The notes below the pieces were generated by a model. That model saw only the letters and a list, made by a program, of their open reading frames with translations. It had not been told where the DNA came from and did no database searches. A program made the position numbers and the translations under genes. From NCBI GenBank assembly GCA_964019135.1, contig OZ025265.1, positions 24,837,143-24,901,142 of the forward strand: a stretch of DNA of 64,000 bases, read 5' to 3'. The DNA is from Arenicola marina (Eukaryota > Annelida > Polychaeta > Arenicolidae). The first letter of the stretch is position 1. Every line of letters starts with the position of its first letter. This document shows, in pieces, positions 1 to 11,699 of this stretch.

Positions 1-474
1 ATATATACGTATATGTATATGGGATTCCAACACACGCCACGCCCCCATAAAAGATATTTTTGCAACGTTATGAAGTATTTATGGTTTAAGTACGTTTTTA
101 TTTTCCTGTTTCATTTCAATCTGTGATTATCAGTGTTTTTCTTTTTCCCACCCACCATCCCTGTAATCGCGATTTTATATTCACTATTTGTCCATGAAAT
201 TTGCTTGTTGATATGCATCTTGTTTGTTGCCTTTGATGGGGGAAATTTAATTGTGAACCGTCAATAAACATTTTATTGGCCTTTCCTACATCACCGGGCA
301 GGGTAATTTCATTTCATTTTTCGTCTGTAATCGTTGATTATGAGCACGAAAGTGAACACTCTGCATTGGTTTTATTGCTTTATTATAAAACAATGTTTGT
401 CCTAATGAACACGATGCAGACGATGTGTCCATGCCACAGAGCGGGGAGTTACTGTGCCATAGATATTTCGGTAT
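1..474. other. 3' flank of the sulfotransferase gene
   Basis: This stretch holds the putative 3' UTR of the minus-strand sulfotransferase, with AATAAA signals on the minus strand at 384-379, 376-371 and 277-272. The first 20 bases are AT-alternating. I see no other gene. Confidence 0.5.
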
Positions 475-2854
475 TTAGTAGTCAAACAGGAAGCTGTCAT
501 CGTCAAGGAGTTTCGATAACATTGCGTTGAAAGGCTTGTGGAAGTCACGCAGCAGGGATCTCGTGTTTTCCAACATGCGTGGATGCCTCGGACCCCGGAC
601 CTTAACCTTGGTATGGCTCACCGCATGGGGGGCTGGAACGATGAATATCAACAAATCACAAAACAGCTTTGGATCAATAAAAAGATGTTGACAAAACGAG
701 TTGCTCCATGCATTCTTCCATCCGTTTAGTGGTCGAAAGTGGCTTTGCCTTGGCCAACAAAATCTGGGGACGGATTTATGGCCAGGAAAGTCTTTAGGTC
801 AGCAAATTTCTTATGTTCATCGAATGCGCTTTTTATCGGTAATTACAGACTTTTGGCTCATAAAAAAGCCAGACACAAACGCAATAAAGGAAAATTACCG
901 AATACACTTGCCAGTGCGAGCTTGAAAGGCGTACGGAAGCAGCACTAATGGAGCAGAGGAGAAATGTATGTGTGGAGATCTCCTGATGACTTACGTAGAT
1001 CAAGGAAGTGAAAGACCTTGTTGGCTGTGCCGGGCTCATCTTTCTTGTAGTCCTCGAGACGAATAACCTTGAATTGTTCACTGGGAAAGATCTCGAGCCA
1101 GTCGCGAACGAATGGGAAATACATCCCTAGTCTCAAGCTGACCTGGGGAAGAGCGAAATCGTATTGGTACGAAATCGTATTGAATAGACATATATATGTT
1201 AATACTTCAACATATACGGTTGGAAAGCCCCTCTGATTCTACGCTGTTTAGGTTTACCGCAACGTGGAGCGATTGTGATGAAGAAACCAGCGTCCTCTAC
1301 CGGGAGAGTGACGAATCTTCCTGCATGATGACTATTTCCTCACCTTTGTGATCGGAGTAATATTGTACACACAGAATCGGATTGTGTCGTTGTTGAGACA
1401 TTGCTTCATCCTGCTAATTTCCTGTAGAGTCATCTTGTGAAACTCTGCTGGCCCCAGTGTTGGACGGTCTTTGTTGAAGTAACAGTAGTCGGAATACAGC
1501 CTACAAACATCAACGCATATATATTAACAACGTATTTTCACTTTGCCCTGATATAGTTATGGAAGTTCTGCTCAGTTCTTTCAGTTCTGTTTTATTAATG
1601 TTTCTATTTTTAGTTTCGTTTTTTGTTCTGGCTATTGTTTTTATTTTTTGGTGCTCACAAGTGACGCATAATCACATTTAAGCTGAGTATGCTGTAAATG
1701 GCGATGCAGTTTATATTGTTAAAGTTGCATGTGGAGCTGTTTCGCTGTTTTTGAATGCCAAATTTGCGTATCAGAACACAAACCTAAGGCCTTAAGGTTC
1801 ATAACAGACAACAAACACCTACCATATCGCTCACCAATTATCTGCCAATGAGCAAAACATTTCAAATTCATGAATTGTCCGCCACAAAAATGAAAACTTG
1901 TGCTGATTTGAAACGTCATAAACGTGTGTACACAAGTCGTTTACCGGTGCCACCGACAGGGGCGCCCAAGCGCTAAATTATATGAGACAATAGAAGCGTC
2001 CGGAGCGCCACTTTTTCTTTGGCGGTGGCCGTTGACACTGCTTGTGGTCAAAGGTAACATTTCCTGCTTATGTTTATTTTGGTACAGGCGTTGCAACGGT
2101 CAGCTCCACATGTAACTTTAATATTGTGTCGCTATAATATATCTGTATCTCCCCCCCCCCCTTACACACACACATCGCCCTAGGGCATCGTTATATAGTG
2201 AGAACATTTACCCACAATGGATAGGGAAAGTAGGAGAAAGATCGAAGACCTGTAGACTGGGATATCATAAGAAGTATCTGCGTCAACATTTGAAGACCCC
2301 TGTAGACTGGGATATCCCAAGTCAACATTTGAAGAGACCTGTAGACTGGGATATCACAAGTCAACATTTGAAGAGACCTGTAGACTGGCATATCACAATT
2401 CAACATTTTGTAAGAGACCTGTAGACTGGGATATCACAAGTCAACATTTGAAGAGACCTGTAGACTGGGATATCACAAGTGAACATTTGAAGAGACCTGT
2501 AGACTGGCATATCACAATTCAACATTTTGTAAGAGACCTGTATGGGATATCACAAGTCACCATTTGAAGATACATGTAGACTGGGATATCACAATTTAAC
2601 ATTTTGTAAGAGACCTGTAGACTGGGATATCACAAGTCAACATTTGAAGAGACCTGTAGACTGTGATATCACAAGTCAACATTGAAGAGGTCACTTTTGG
2701 TCAGAGTAGGAAGTGACATATACTGATGGTCGGGTTGGTGCCTTAGGCCATCTTTGTGCACACATTGGATGTAACGGGCCCTGAAACTAATGAGAGAGTA
2801 ATTGTGATATGGAACACTTGGGATATATGTATATATATATATATATATACCCAG

Positions 2855-2888
<34 letters not shown>

Positions 2889-2893
2889 CCCAG

Positions 2894-2924
<31 letters not shown>

Positions 2925-5900
2925 GATTCCAAGATTTTTTCAATTCATTACATATTAATTATTCTAGTCATTGCATTATGGTGATAGCAGTAAACAGACG
3001 AACCTCTCAGTTGGATCTCGCAAAATGAGTAAAATTTTCGCCTGTGGTACGAAGTGCTTGATGTAGTGGGCGATTATAATCTTGGGCTCGGGAAGTCCAG
3101 CGTTGCCAGGAACTTGCCGCCACGCAGGTGATACAAGCTCCATGATGCTGCCATCGACTGAAGAGGTAAACGTGTACTTGTGACACAAGGAGCCATTAAG
3201 ATATTTGTTTTCAGGAAAAACTAGCGACGCAGTGAATAAAAATCATACGCGGTTGGATATTGTACCAAACTAAGCCATTTTTCGCGTTACAATTCTGCAC
3301 ACAAGTGGAATATTTTTCCATCATACTATATGTGTCCAATATTGTTAAAAGCGTCCCGCTTTTACATTTGGTGACGTAAATATATTGTTTTATTAACAGA
3401 TAACGGTGAAAGATACGTATTAAACATAACATTCTTGCATTAGCTTGCAACGACCATGTGAGCGACATGATTGTCTGACAAAAGGAATGCGATTGTCTCA
3501 CAGGAGCGATGTGATTGTCTGACAAGAGCCATCGGCACGTGGTACCGTTAGCCTGACCCGTCATGCCTGGGTGTTCGACATTAGCAGATTCGTGTCTCCC
3601 GATCAAGGTGATGGGTCGTTACATTTTTTTTTTTTTTGAAATTCTTATTGAAATAAATGGACTTTGTCTTACTGGTCATTCCCGGGTGCTGAGTTCTGTT
3701 CGATGATGACATGATTTGCTGCAGCTTCATCGCCGCCGTGTCATAAAGATCGATATACTGAGTAAAGGGGACTGAAATGAGAAACATGAACGTCATTGAT
3801 GACCCGGTCATATGGCACATTTGCACAAAATGTGGTACAATGATGCTACAGTAAGAGGTTATGTCGTTAATTAACTGTAACTGGAAGATAATTAGAAGGA
3901 TTTGTTCAAACTCGGTTCGAGGCCCGTCGAGAGTTGGAAAAAACAGACCCGGGTTCGCTTCCCCACGGGCGACCCTTTTGACTTTGAATACCCATATCTC
4001 TAAATTATTGCACATTTGTCAAAGTATGTGCGCCTATAATTAATGCTTGCACCATTGTTAAATTGATTTAAAATGTAAAATTGAGCAAAATTTGCTAGCC
4101 ATCCTGTCTAACGAGCACTCTACTCTCGCGAGCCCTCCTGCCTAACGAGCACTCTACTCTCGCGAGCCCTCCTGTCTAACGAGCACTCTACTCTCGCGAG
4201 CCCTCCTGCCTAACGAGCACCTAACTCTCGCGAGCCCTCCTGCCTCACTAGAACTCTACTCTCGCGAGCCTTCCTGCCTAACGAGCACTCTACTCCCGCG
4301 AGCCCTCCTGCCTAACGAGCACCTAACTCTCGCGAGCCCTCCGGCCTCACTAGAGCTCTACTTTCGCAAGCCCTCCTGCCTCACTAGAACTCTGCTCTCG
4401 CGAGCCCTTCTGCCTAACGAGCACATAATTCTTGCAAACCCTCCTGTCTAACAAGCACTCTACTCTCGCGAGCCCTCCTATCTAACGAGGTCTCTACTCT
4501 AGGGGAGCCCTCCTGCCTAACTCTCGCGAGCCCTCCTGCTTCACTAGCACTCTACTCCCGCGAGCCCTTCTGCCTAACGATCACTTAACTCTCGCGAACC
4601 CTCCTGCCTAACGAGCACCTAACTGTCACGAGCCTTCCTGTCTAACGCGCACTCTACTCTCGCGAGCCCTCCTGCCTAACGAACACTCTGCTCTCGCGAG
4701 CCCTCCTGCCAAACGAGCACCTAACTCTACTCTTGCGAGCCCTCCTGCCTAACGAGCACCTAACTCTACTCTCGCGAGCCCTCCTGCCTAACGAGCGCCT
4801 AACTGTCACGAGCCCTCCTGTCTAACGAGCACTCTACTCTCGCGAGCCCTCCTGCCTAACGAGCACCTAACTCTACTCTCGCGAGCCCTCCTGCCTAACG
4901 AGCGCCTAACTGTCACGAGCCCTCCTGTCTAACGAGCACTCTACTCTCGCGAGCCCTCCTGTCTAACGAGCACTCTACTCTCGCGAGCCCTCCTGCCTAA
5001 CTAACGCCTAACTCTCGCGAGCCCTCCTGCCTCACTAAAACTCTACTCTCGCGAGCCCTTCTGCCTAACGAGCACATAACTCTTGCAAAGCCTCCTGTCT
5101 AACGAGCACCTAACTCTCTCGAGCCCTCCTGCCTAACGAGTACCCAACTCTCGCGAGCCCTCTTGTCTAACAAGCACTCTACTCTCGCGAGCCCTCCTAT
5201 CTAGCGAGGTCTCTACTCTCGCGAGCCCTCCTGCCTAACTCTCGCGAGCCCTCCTGCCTCACTAGCACTCTACTCTTGCGAGCTCTTCTGCCTAACGAGC
5301 ACTTAACTCTCGCGAGCCCTCCTGCTTAAAGAGCACTATACTCTCGCGAGCCCTTCTGCCTAACGAGCACCTAACTCTACTTTCGAGAGCCATCCTGCCT
5401 AATTCCAGCGAGCCCTCCTGCCTCGCTAGCACTCTACTCTCGCGAGCCCTCCTGCCTAACGAGCACTCTATTCTCGTGAGCCCTTCTGCCTAACGAGCAC
5501 TCTACTCTCGCGAGCCCTCTTGCCTATCGAGCACCTAACTCTTGCGAGCCCTCCTGTCTAACGAGCACTCTACTCTCGCGAGCCCTCCTGCCTAGCGAGC
5601 ACTCTATTCTCGCGAGCCCTTCTGTCTAACGAGCACTCTACTCTCGCGAGCCCTCCTGTCTAACGAGCACTCTACTCTCTCGAGCCCTTCTGCCTAACGT
5701 CTGAGCACCTAACTTTCGCGAGCCCTCCTGCCTAACGAGCACTCTATTCTCGCGAGCCCTTCTGCTTAACGAGCACCTAACTCTCGCGAGCCCTCCTGCC
5801 TAACGAGCATACTTTCGCGAGCCCTCCTATCTAACGAACACTCTACTCTCGCGAGCCCTCATGTCTAACGCGCACCTAACTCTCGCGAGCCTTCCTGCCT

Positions 5901-8780
5901 CACTACCACTCTACTCTCGCGAGCCCTCCTGCCTAACGAACACTCCACTCTAACGAACCCTCCTGCATGGGCAATTATTTACAGATAAAGGCAAATTTGC
6001 ATAGGGGCAGAGGTGGAGGATTAGGTCATGGTTTTGAGAAGCGCGGAAACCAACCCCTCCTCCCTTTCGCACCTCTAATCTCGGCTCTGAAGGGATATCT
6101 TTTTCGTCATTGACCCGCTTTACGTTGCAAGCCCTTTTTGTCTTTTTCCCCCGGCAAACCGACTCCATGGACACCATCCCATGACCCTATGATGAGACCA
6201 AAACTTCCCAGTCTTACTCTACAAACGTAGTGCTCATATCACGTTGTGTGAAATATACTCTCTGTGGGGTGACTTTATGACAGTGTTAGTGCATAGCAGT
6301 ATCTTAACTTTAATTTGTATTTGTAATGAAAAAAATATGGAGGTGTCACCACCAGCATGGCCATCATCATCATCATCGCAGTTCTCATCATCATCATTGC
6401 AGTCCTCATCATCATCATAATCATCACCACCACCATCATCATCATCATCGCAGTTCTCATCATCATCATCGCAGTCCTCATCATCATCATCATCATCACC
6501 ACCACCATCATCATCATCATCATCGCAGTTCTCATCATCATCATCGCAGTCCTCATCATCATCATAATCATCACCACCACCATCATCGCAGTTCTCATCA
6601 TCATCATCGCAGTCCTCATCATCATCATAATCATCACCACCACCATCATCATCATCGCAGTTCTCATCATCATCATCGCAGTCCTCATCATCATCATAAT
6701 CATCACCACCACCACCATCATCGCAGTTCTCATCATCATCATCATCATAATCATCACCACCATCACCACCACCATCATCGCAGTTCTCATCATCATCATC
6801 GCAGTCCTCATCATCATCATAATCATCACCACCACCATCATCGCAGTTCTCATCATCATCATCGCAGTCCTCATCATCATCATAATCATCACCACCATCA
6901 TCGCAGTCCTCATCATCATCATAATCATCACCACCACCATCATCGCAGTTCTCATCATCATCATCGCAGTCCTCATCATCATCATAATCATCACCACCAC
7001 CATCATCGCCATCACCATCATCGCCACCATCATCATCATCATCACAGTTGTCATCATGTATACATATTAGATTCCTATGAGTTGCTATGGAGTTCTCCAG
7101 GCGCTTACCTTTATTCGAGTGATAGCTCCAATACATCGGTTCCTTATATCCCCCTTCGACCACCAGTGGGTGTTGTATGAGAGTATGGTACAGGTCTGTG
7201 GTGCCGCACTTGGCTAATCCGATCTGGTACAACAGCGGCAGGCACCGCAGTCGCCTGCTTTGGCCCCGAGCCCGCTTCCGACCAGCGCGAGCGAAGTATT
7301 TCAAAAACATTGGTCTTCTTGTGGCTCTGAACCAGTTGTTGCGGTAGGGATCCCCTGGGGACATCGGTTCGTACCAACAGGGATTCCGGTAGTTAGTAAG
7401 GTAGCGCCGAGGAATCTGGAAAATCGATGGGTTGGGAAGTTTCACATGAATAATTCGGGAACCAGGCGTTGTGCAAACTATCAAGACGGGAAATGGCGGG
7501 CTTAGGATCGGGGTGGTGCAGTGGGCTGGGTGTACCCGGAGGGAGGGGGAGGGGGGTATCGACAAAGGGGGAGGGCGCTTATTGCGACTGCCACAAGCAT
7601 AGTCCGAAATGTCTTTTATTCATATGGGTTTTCGGACCAGTGACGGCGTACCGAGCAAAAATCTTACAAAATAAACGTCAAGGGAGCTGTCACGCATGAA
7701 GGCATGCGTCTGGTAAAACTGTCAAGACTTCATATGAATAAAATAACGACAGTGCTTTTCGGCCTTTTCGGCCGTCTTTGGTACGTGGACAATCACTGGT
7801 CCAACTTCTATATTCCTAATATGGAAAGATCACCTTAATTTATTTTGTCAGTAAGTTCAGTAAATATGTCCTTAATTTGGAAAGCATTTGCAAATTAAAG
7901 TATTGTTCACCTACTGTAGTTCCTTGATTCAGCGTGACACGTCTTTGTGATAACGACGGTATTATTCATTTATTATCTACTATAAAGCATGTCTGGATAT
8001 AGCCTGAAAACAAGACGTTACCGTCGCTAGACAGTTGTAATGGACGACAAGTAAATTAATTGTCGTCCATTACCAACTCTCTAAGGAAAGTAACGTCTTG
8101 TTTTCAGGCTAGTCAGGATATAACATTATAACTGTTATGCCTTGCAATAAAATACTACTTTATCACTAAGTATGCATGGCCTGACACCTGCACGCTCAGA
8201 ATCCCTAAACAGGTGTAATAAACCGGTGATATACACAGTGGGGGGGGGAGGGTGGGGGGCGTAGCGGGGGTAGTACTTGTTGGGAAATTGCTGGGTTTGG
8301 GAAGGTTCCACGGAAAAGTCCTTACGTTCAGCTCTCAAGACAAGATTATATTCTACGCCAGATCTACTGTTACGTTATAAAGCCTGTTAAATGTTACAAT
8401 TCTGTGAAAAGATAAAGCTGATTTTTCATTTCAGTTTACTATGCGAATTATTTTAATTAGCGAGAAATATCTGTATGCCATAGCTATATATTATCTTGTG
8501 CCAAACAAAGGTATGGGACGTTAAACATCGGATGGAGGTGATAACATATACTTGCCTCGGCATACTTGATCCACTGCTGTCTGTTTGCGGTAGGCCACAA
8601 TGTCTGATCCGGATTCCCACTAATATTCGTGTAATCATTATTTGCAGTCAATGTCAAGACGTCTGGGCGCTTTAGGGAAAGATATCCGCAACACAGGAAC
8701 ATGCCTAGGGTTGTGATTGCCACAGTTATCGTGGCAATGCGGCGCCTGCCTATTAAACGGCCGGGGTAACACACAGCCAT
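475..8780 (-). CDS. CHST15-like carbohydrate sulfotransferase, complete seven-exon gene
   Basis: Exons on the minus strand are 8780-8552, 7477-7109, 3771-3673, 3157-3004, 1500-1344, 1142-995 and 632-475. All junctions are GT-AG, the phases agree, and the joined CDS is 1314 nt (437 aa). Residues about 15-35 are a single hydrophobic segment after an Arg-rich N-terminus, as in type II Golgi proteins. The 5'-phosphosulfate-binding loop of PAPS-dependent enzymes is at about 161-171 (QIGLAKCGTTD) and the 3' site at about 276-289 (LILRDPTERLYSDY). The C-terminus (LLRDFHKPFNAMLSKLL) matches the end of the CHST15/GalNAc4S-6ST family. N-glycosylation sequons (NIS, NRT, NDT, NIT) suit a luminal domain. 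The family transfers sulfate from PAPS to GalNAc 4-sulfate in chondroitin sulfate; the exact acceptor here is unknown. It is shorter than human CHST15 (561 aa), mainly in the stem. The start is the first ATG before the membrane segment. AATAAA signals on the minus strand lie at 384-379 and 376-371. Confidence 0.88.
2246..2692. repeat. 39-bp tandem repeat in sulfotransferase intron 4
   Basis: About eleven units sharing GACCTGTAGACTGGGATATC followed by an ACAAGTCAACATTTGAAGA half. Some units have ACAATTCAACATTTTGTAAG instead, giving two alternating variants. The array lies inside the 1501-3003 intron. Confidence 0.9.
2822..2925. repeat. AT microsatellite
   Basis: Runs of (TA)n with two interspersed TATACCCAGTATATA blocks, within sulfotransferase intron 4. 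Short open frames rich in Tyr and Ile across it are artefacts of the repeat. Confidence 0.95.
3465..3535. repeat. Short degenerate repeat, GATTGTCTGACAA family
   Basis: Three copies of a roughly 25-bp unit with core GATTGTCTGACAA, inside sulfotransferase intron 3. Related units reappear at 36165-36400 and 48560-48775. Confidence 0.6.
4095..5960. repeat. 32-bp minisatellite in sulfotransferase intron 2
   Basis: Close to 58 units built from CTCGCGAGCCCTCCTGCCTA followed by ACGAGCACTCTA, with length variants of 26 to 40 bp. Each unit carries the 8-bp perfect palindrome CTCGCGAG. There is no long open frame. Confidence 0.95.
6352..7050. repeat. TCA/TGA trinucleotide array with higher-order units
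   Basis: A (TCA)n array interrupted by regular GCAGTTCTC, GCAGTCCTC and CACCACCAC blocks that make a higher-order unit of about 60-75 bp. It lies in intron 2, starting about 60 bases after the exon 2 donor. Read on the minus strand it extends the exon 2 frame as Asp-rich sequence; read on the plus strand it gives His- or Ile-rich sequence. These open frames follow from the 3-bp period and are not evidence of a gene. Confidence 0.95.
8000..8111. mobile_element. 112-bp foldback MITE with 9-bp target-site duplication
   Basis: The ends are TAGCCTGAAAACAAGACGTT and its exact inverted complement, and the inverted repeat continues inward (TAATGGACGACAA against TTGTCGTCCATTA) almost to the centre. 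It is flanked by GTCTGGATA on the left (7991-7999) and GTCAGGATA on the right (8112-8120), a 9-bp target duplication with one mismatch. A 9-bp duplication is typical of Mutator-like transposases, so a MULE-driven MITE is likely. It has no coding capacity. Confidence 0.8.
8221..8275. repeat. G-rich low-complexity tract in the sulfotransferase 5' region
   Basis: A GGGGGGGG run followed by GGTGGGGGGC, inside intron 1 of the sulfotransferase. Open frames across it are not supported as genes. Confidence 0.6.
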
Positions 8781-9144
8781 GGTTTGTAATCCTTCGTATT
8801 TATCCTCAGCACATTGACCGTGTTCATGACACTATTATTAGGCGTTGTGAAATTATGCATTCGTCAGTATTCCGCTGACTGAAACGCATTAAGAAATTGG
8901 CGTTCTTTACATGTGATCAGTGGCAGATATAAAACCTGGTCCCTTGGGCGTCTCTCCGTCACTGGTAACCATACAAAACCGCACTACCATCCATCGTCCC
9001 TGCGTGGCCCTGTCCGCCCAACCGCATCATTCCATACTTGCAAGGGTGGCCGTCGGTGGCTCGCTGTGACAATTACATGGCCCCAAGCAAGTATAGGTGT
9101 AATATTTCTCGCCCGGTTTTCGCCCGGAATTAGTTAGCTTACTT

Positions 9145-10895
9145 ATGTGACTGACCGTAACTATGGAGATTGGTACATGTGTGGCTGACCGTAACTATAG
9201 AGATTGGTATATGTGTGTCTGGCCGTAACTATAGAGATTGGTACATGTGTGGCTGACCGTGACTGTAGAGATTGGTACATGTGTGGCTGACCGTAACGGT
9301 AGAGATTGGTACATGTGTGGCTGACCGTAACTATAGAGATTGGTACATGTGTGGCTGACCGTAACTATAGAGATTGGTACATGTGTGGCTGACCGTAACT
9401 ATAGAGATTGGTACATGTGTGGCTAACCGTAACTATAGAGATTGGTATATGTGTGGCTGGCCGTAACTATAGGGATTGGTACATGTGTGGCTGACCGTGA
9501 CTGTAGAGATTGGTACATGTGTGGCTGACCGTAACTATAGAGATTGGTACATGTGTGGCTGGCCGTATCTATAGAGGTTGGTACATGTGTGGCTGACCGT
9601 AACTATAGAGATTGGTACATGTGTGGCTGACCGTAACTGTAGAGATTGGTACATGTGTGGCTGACCGTAACTGTAGAGATTGGTACATGTGTGGCTGACC
9701 GTAGCTATAGAGATTGGTACATGTGTGGCTGACCGTAACTATAGAGATTGGTACATGTGTGGCTGACCGTAACTGTGGAGATTGTTACATGTGTGGCTGA
9801 CCGTGACTGTAGAGATCGGTACATGTGTGGCTGACAGTAACTGTAGAGATTGGTACATGTGTGGCTGACCGTAACTGTAGAGATTGGTACATGTGTGGCT
9901 GACCGTAACTATAGAGATTGGTACATGTGTGGCTGACCGTAACTATAGAGATTGGTACATGTGTGGCTGACCGTACTATAGAGATTGGTACATGTGTGGC
10001 TGACCGTAACTATAGAGGTTGGTACATGTGTGGCTGACCGTAACTATAGAGATTGGTACATGTGTGGCTGACCGTAACTATAGAGGTTGGTACATGTGTG
10101 GCTGACCGTAACTATAGAGATTGGTACATGTGTGGCTGACCGTAACTATAGAGATTGGTACATGTGTGGCTGACCGTAACTATAGAGATTGGTACATGTG
10201 TGGCTAACCGTACTATAGAGATTGGTACATGTGTGGCTGACCGTAACTATAGAGGTTGGTACATGTATGGCTGACCGTAACTATAGAGGTTGGTACATGT
10301 GTGGCTGACCGTAACTATAGAGATTGGTACATGTGTGGCTGACCGTAACTGTAGATATTGGTACATGTGTGGCTGACCGTAACTGTAGAGATTGGTACAT
10401 GTGTGGCTGACCGTAACTATAGAGATTGGTACATGTGTGGCTGACCGTAACTATAGAGATTGGTACATGTGTGGCTAACCGTACTATAGAGATTGGTACA
10501 TGTGTGGCTGACCGTAACTGTAGAGATTGGTACATGTGTGGCTAACCGTACTATAGAGATTGGTACATGTGTGGCTGACCGTAACTGTAGAGATTGGTAC
10601 ATGTGTGGCTGACCGTAACTGTAGAGATTGGTACATGTGTGGCTGACCGTAACTGTAGAGATCGGTACATGTGTGGCTGACCGTACCATAGAGATTGGTA
10701 GGCTACATGTGTGGCTGACCGTAACTATAGAGATTGGTACATGTGTGGCTGACCGTAACTGTAGAGATTGGTACATGTGTGGCTAACCGTAACTGTAGAG
10801 ATTGGTACATGTGTGGCTGACCGTGACTGTAGAGATTGGTACATGTGTGGCTAACCGTACTATAGAGATTGGTACATGTGTGGCTGGCCGTAACT
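9145..10895. repeat. 34-bp minisatellite upstream of the sulfotransferase
   Basis: About fifty units of GGCTGACCGTAACTATAGAG plus ATTGGTACATGTGT with scattered substitutions (CTATAG/CTGTAG) and some 33-bp units. It begins about 365 bases upstream of the sulfotransferase start codon. Minus-strand frames such as MYQSLQL arise from the period and are not genes. Confidence 0.96.
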
Positions 10896-11019
10896 GATGT
10901 TTTAGTAGCTCTTCAAATTTGGCGGGAGGTAAGAAACAAGTACGTTTCGCTTAACGTGTGTACCCCCCACCAAAGTTAAAGAGCTGGTACAACACGGTCA
11001 GCCAGACAGGTACCCATAA

Positions 11020-11692
11020 GCGCTCACCGCCGTTGATCATGTTTTATCATAGTCAGTACCGTGCCCGTCAGCACACGGCGGCCCTGTAACGGGTCGAGGG
11101 GAGTAAGCTATTTAACCCGCAAAATAAAAAAAATAAAAAAATCGACCAGGCAGGGATTGACAGTTTATGAGTTTATTCTGAAAGAAGGCAGGGCCTCCAC
11201 CACAGCTTCTTCATGGGAGGGTACGAGTGTGCCGCCCCCCCCCCCTCCCCCCGAAAGACGACAGCAAAGGGGACATAAACCTCGCGACAGGGGCTTAAAT
11301 ACTGGAATCTATGGCTCCCACAATGCAACACAAATCAAGGTCAAGGCCGCTCAACGTTTCCGACAGACGACGTGTGCGCGATTCAAAACAAAACACAGCA
11401 CAACTGTCAGTTATTAAAAGTTAAATTGCAAGTTAGAAAGAGACTGACAGCGGAAATTAAGAAGATACCAAGGTAGGAAAATGTATAAAGTAGACCTGGA
11501 ATACACCTGGAGTCCTGATTCTCTAAATCTAATTAAGGAGATACAGATGAAAAGTAAATCCAAGTGACAACTGTCAAAATCGATTACGTGACATATATAA
11601 ATTATCATACACCTAAGCATTATACATAGGGCCGCCGTGCGCTGACGGACACGTACAGTACTGATTAGCCTACGATCAAAGGAGGTGAGCGC
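11020..11692. mobile_element. Nonautonomous DNA element with imperfect terminal inverted repeats
   Basis: The left arm (11020-11087) and right arm (11627-11692) are imperfect inverted copies. Matching blocks in order are GCGCTCACC, TTGATC, TCAGTAC, CCGTCAGC and CACGGCGGCCCT. The interior of about 540 bp encodes no recognisable transposase; the plus frame at 11061-11417 starts inside the left arm and has no family features. No convincing target duplication was seen. This is best read as an old MITE of unknown superfamily. Confidence 0.55.
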
Positions 11693-11699
11693 CCGAGCA

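Noticed and set aside
4095-5960. CRISPR-like array in the 32-bp repeat
   Set aside because: No variable spacers; the unit itself is the whole period.
6326-7180. His-rich and Ile-rich plus-strand frames over the TCA array
   Set aside because: They lie antisense in intron 2 of a well-supported gene and come from the trinucleotide period.
8552-8780. GC-AG intron after sulfotransferase exon 1 (GAG|GCAAGT)
   Set aside because: The phase would then not match exon 2. The GT donor four bases further (GCAA|GTATAT) gives the correct phase and is preferred.
9145-10895. CRISPR-like array (regular 34-bp repeat)
   Set aside because: Units are head-to-tail without unique spacers, and the context is animal DNA with spliced genes. 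It is an ordinary minisatellite.
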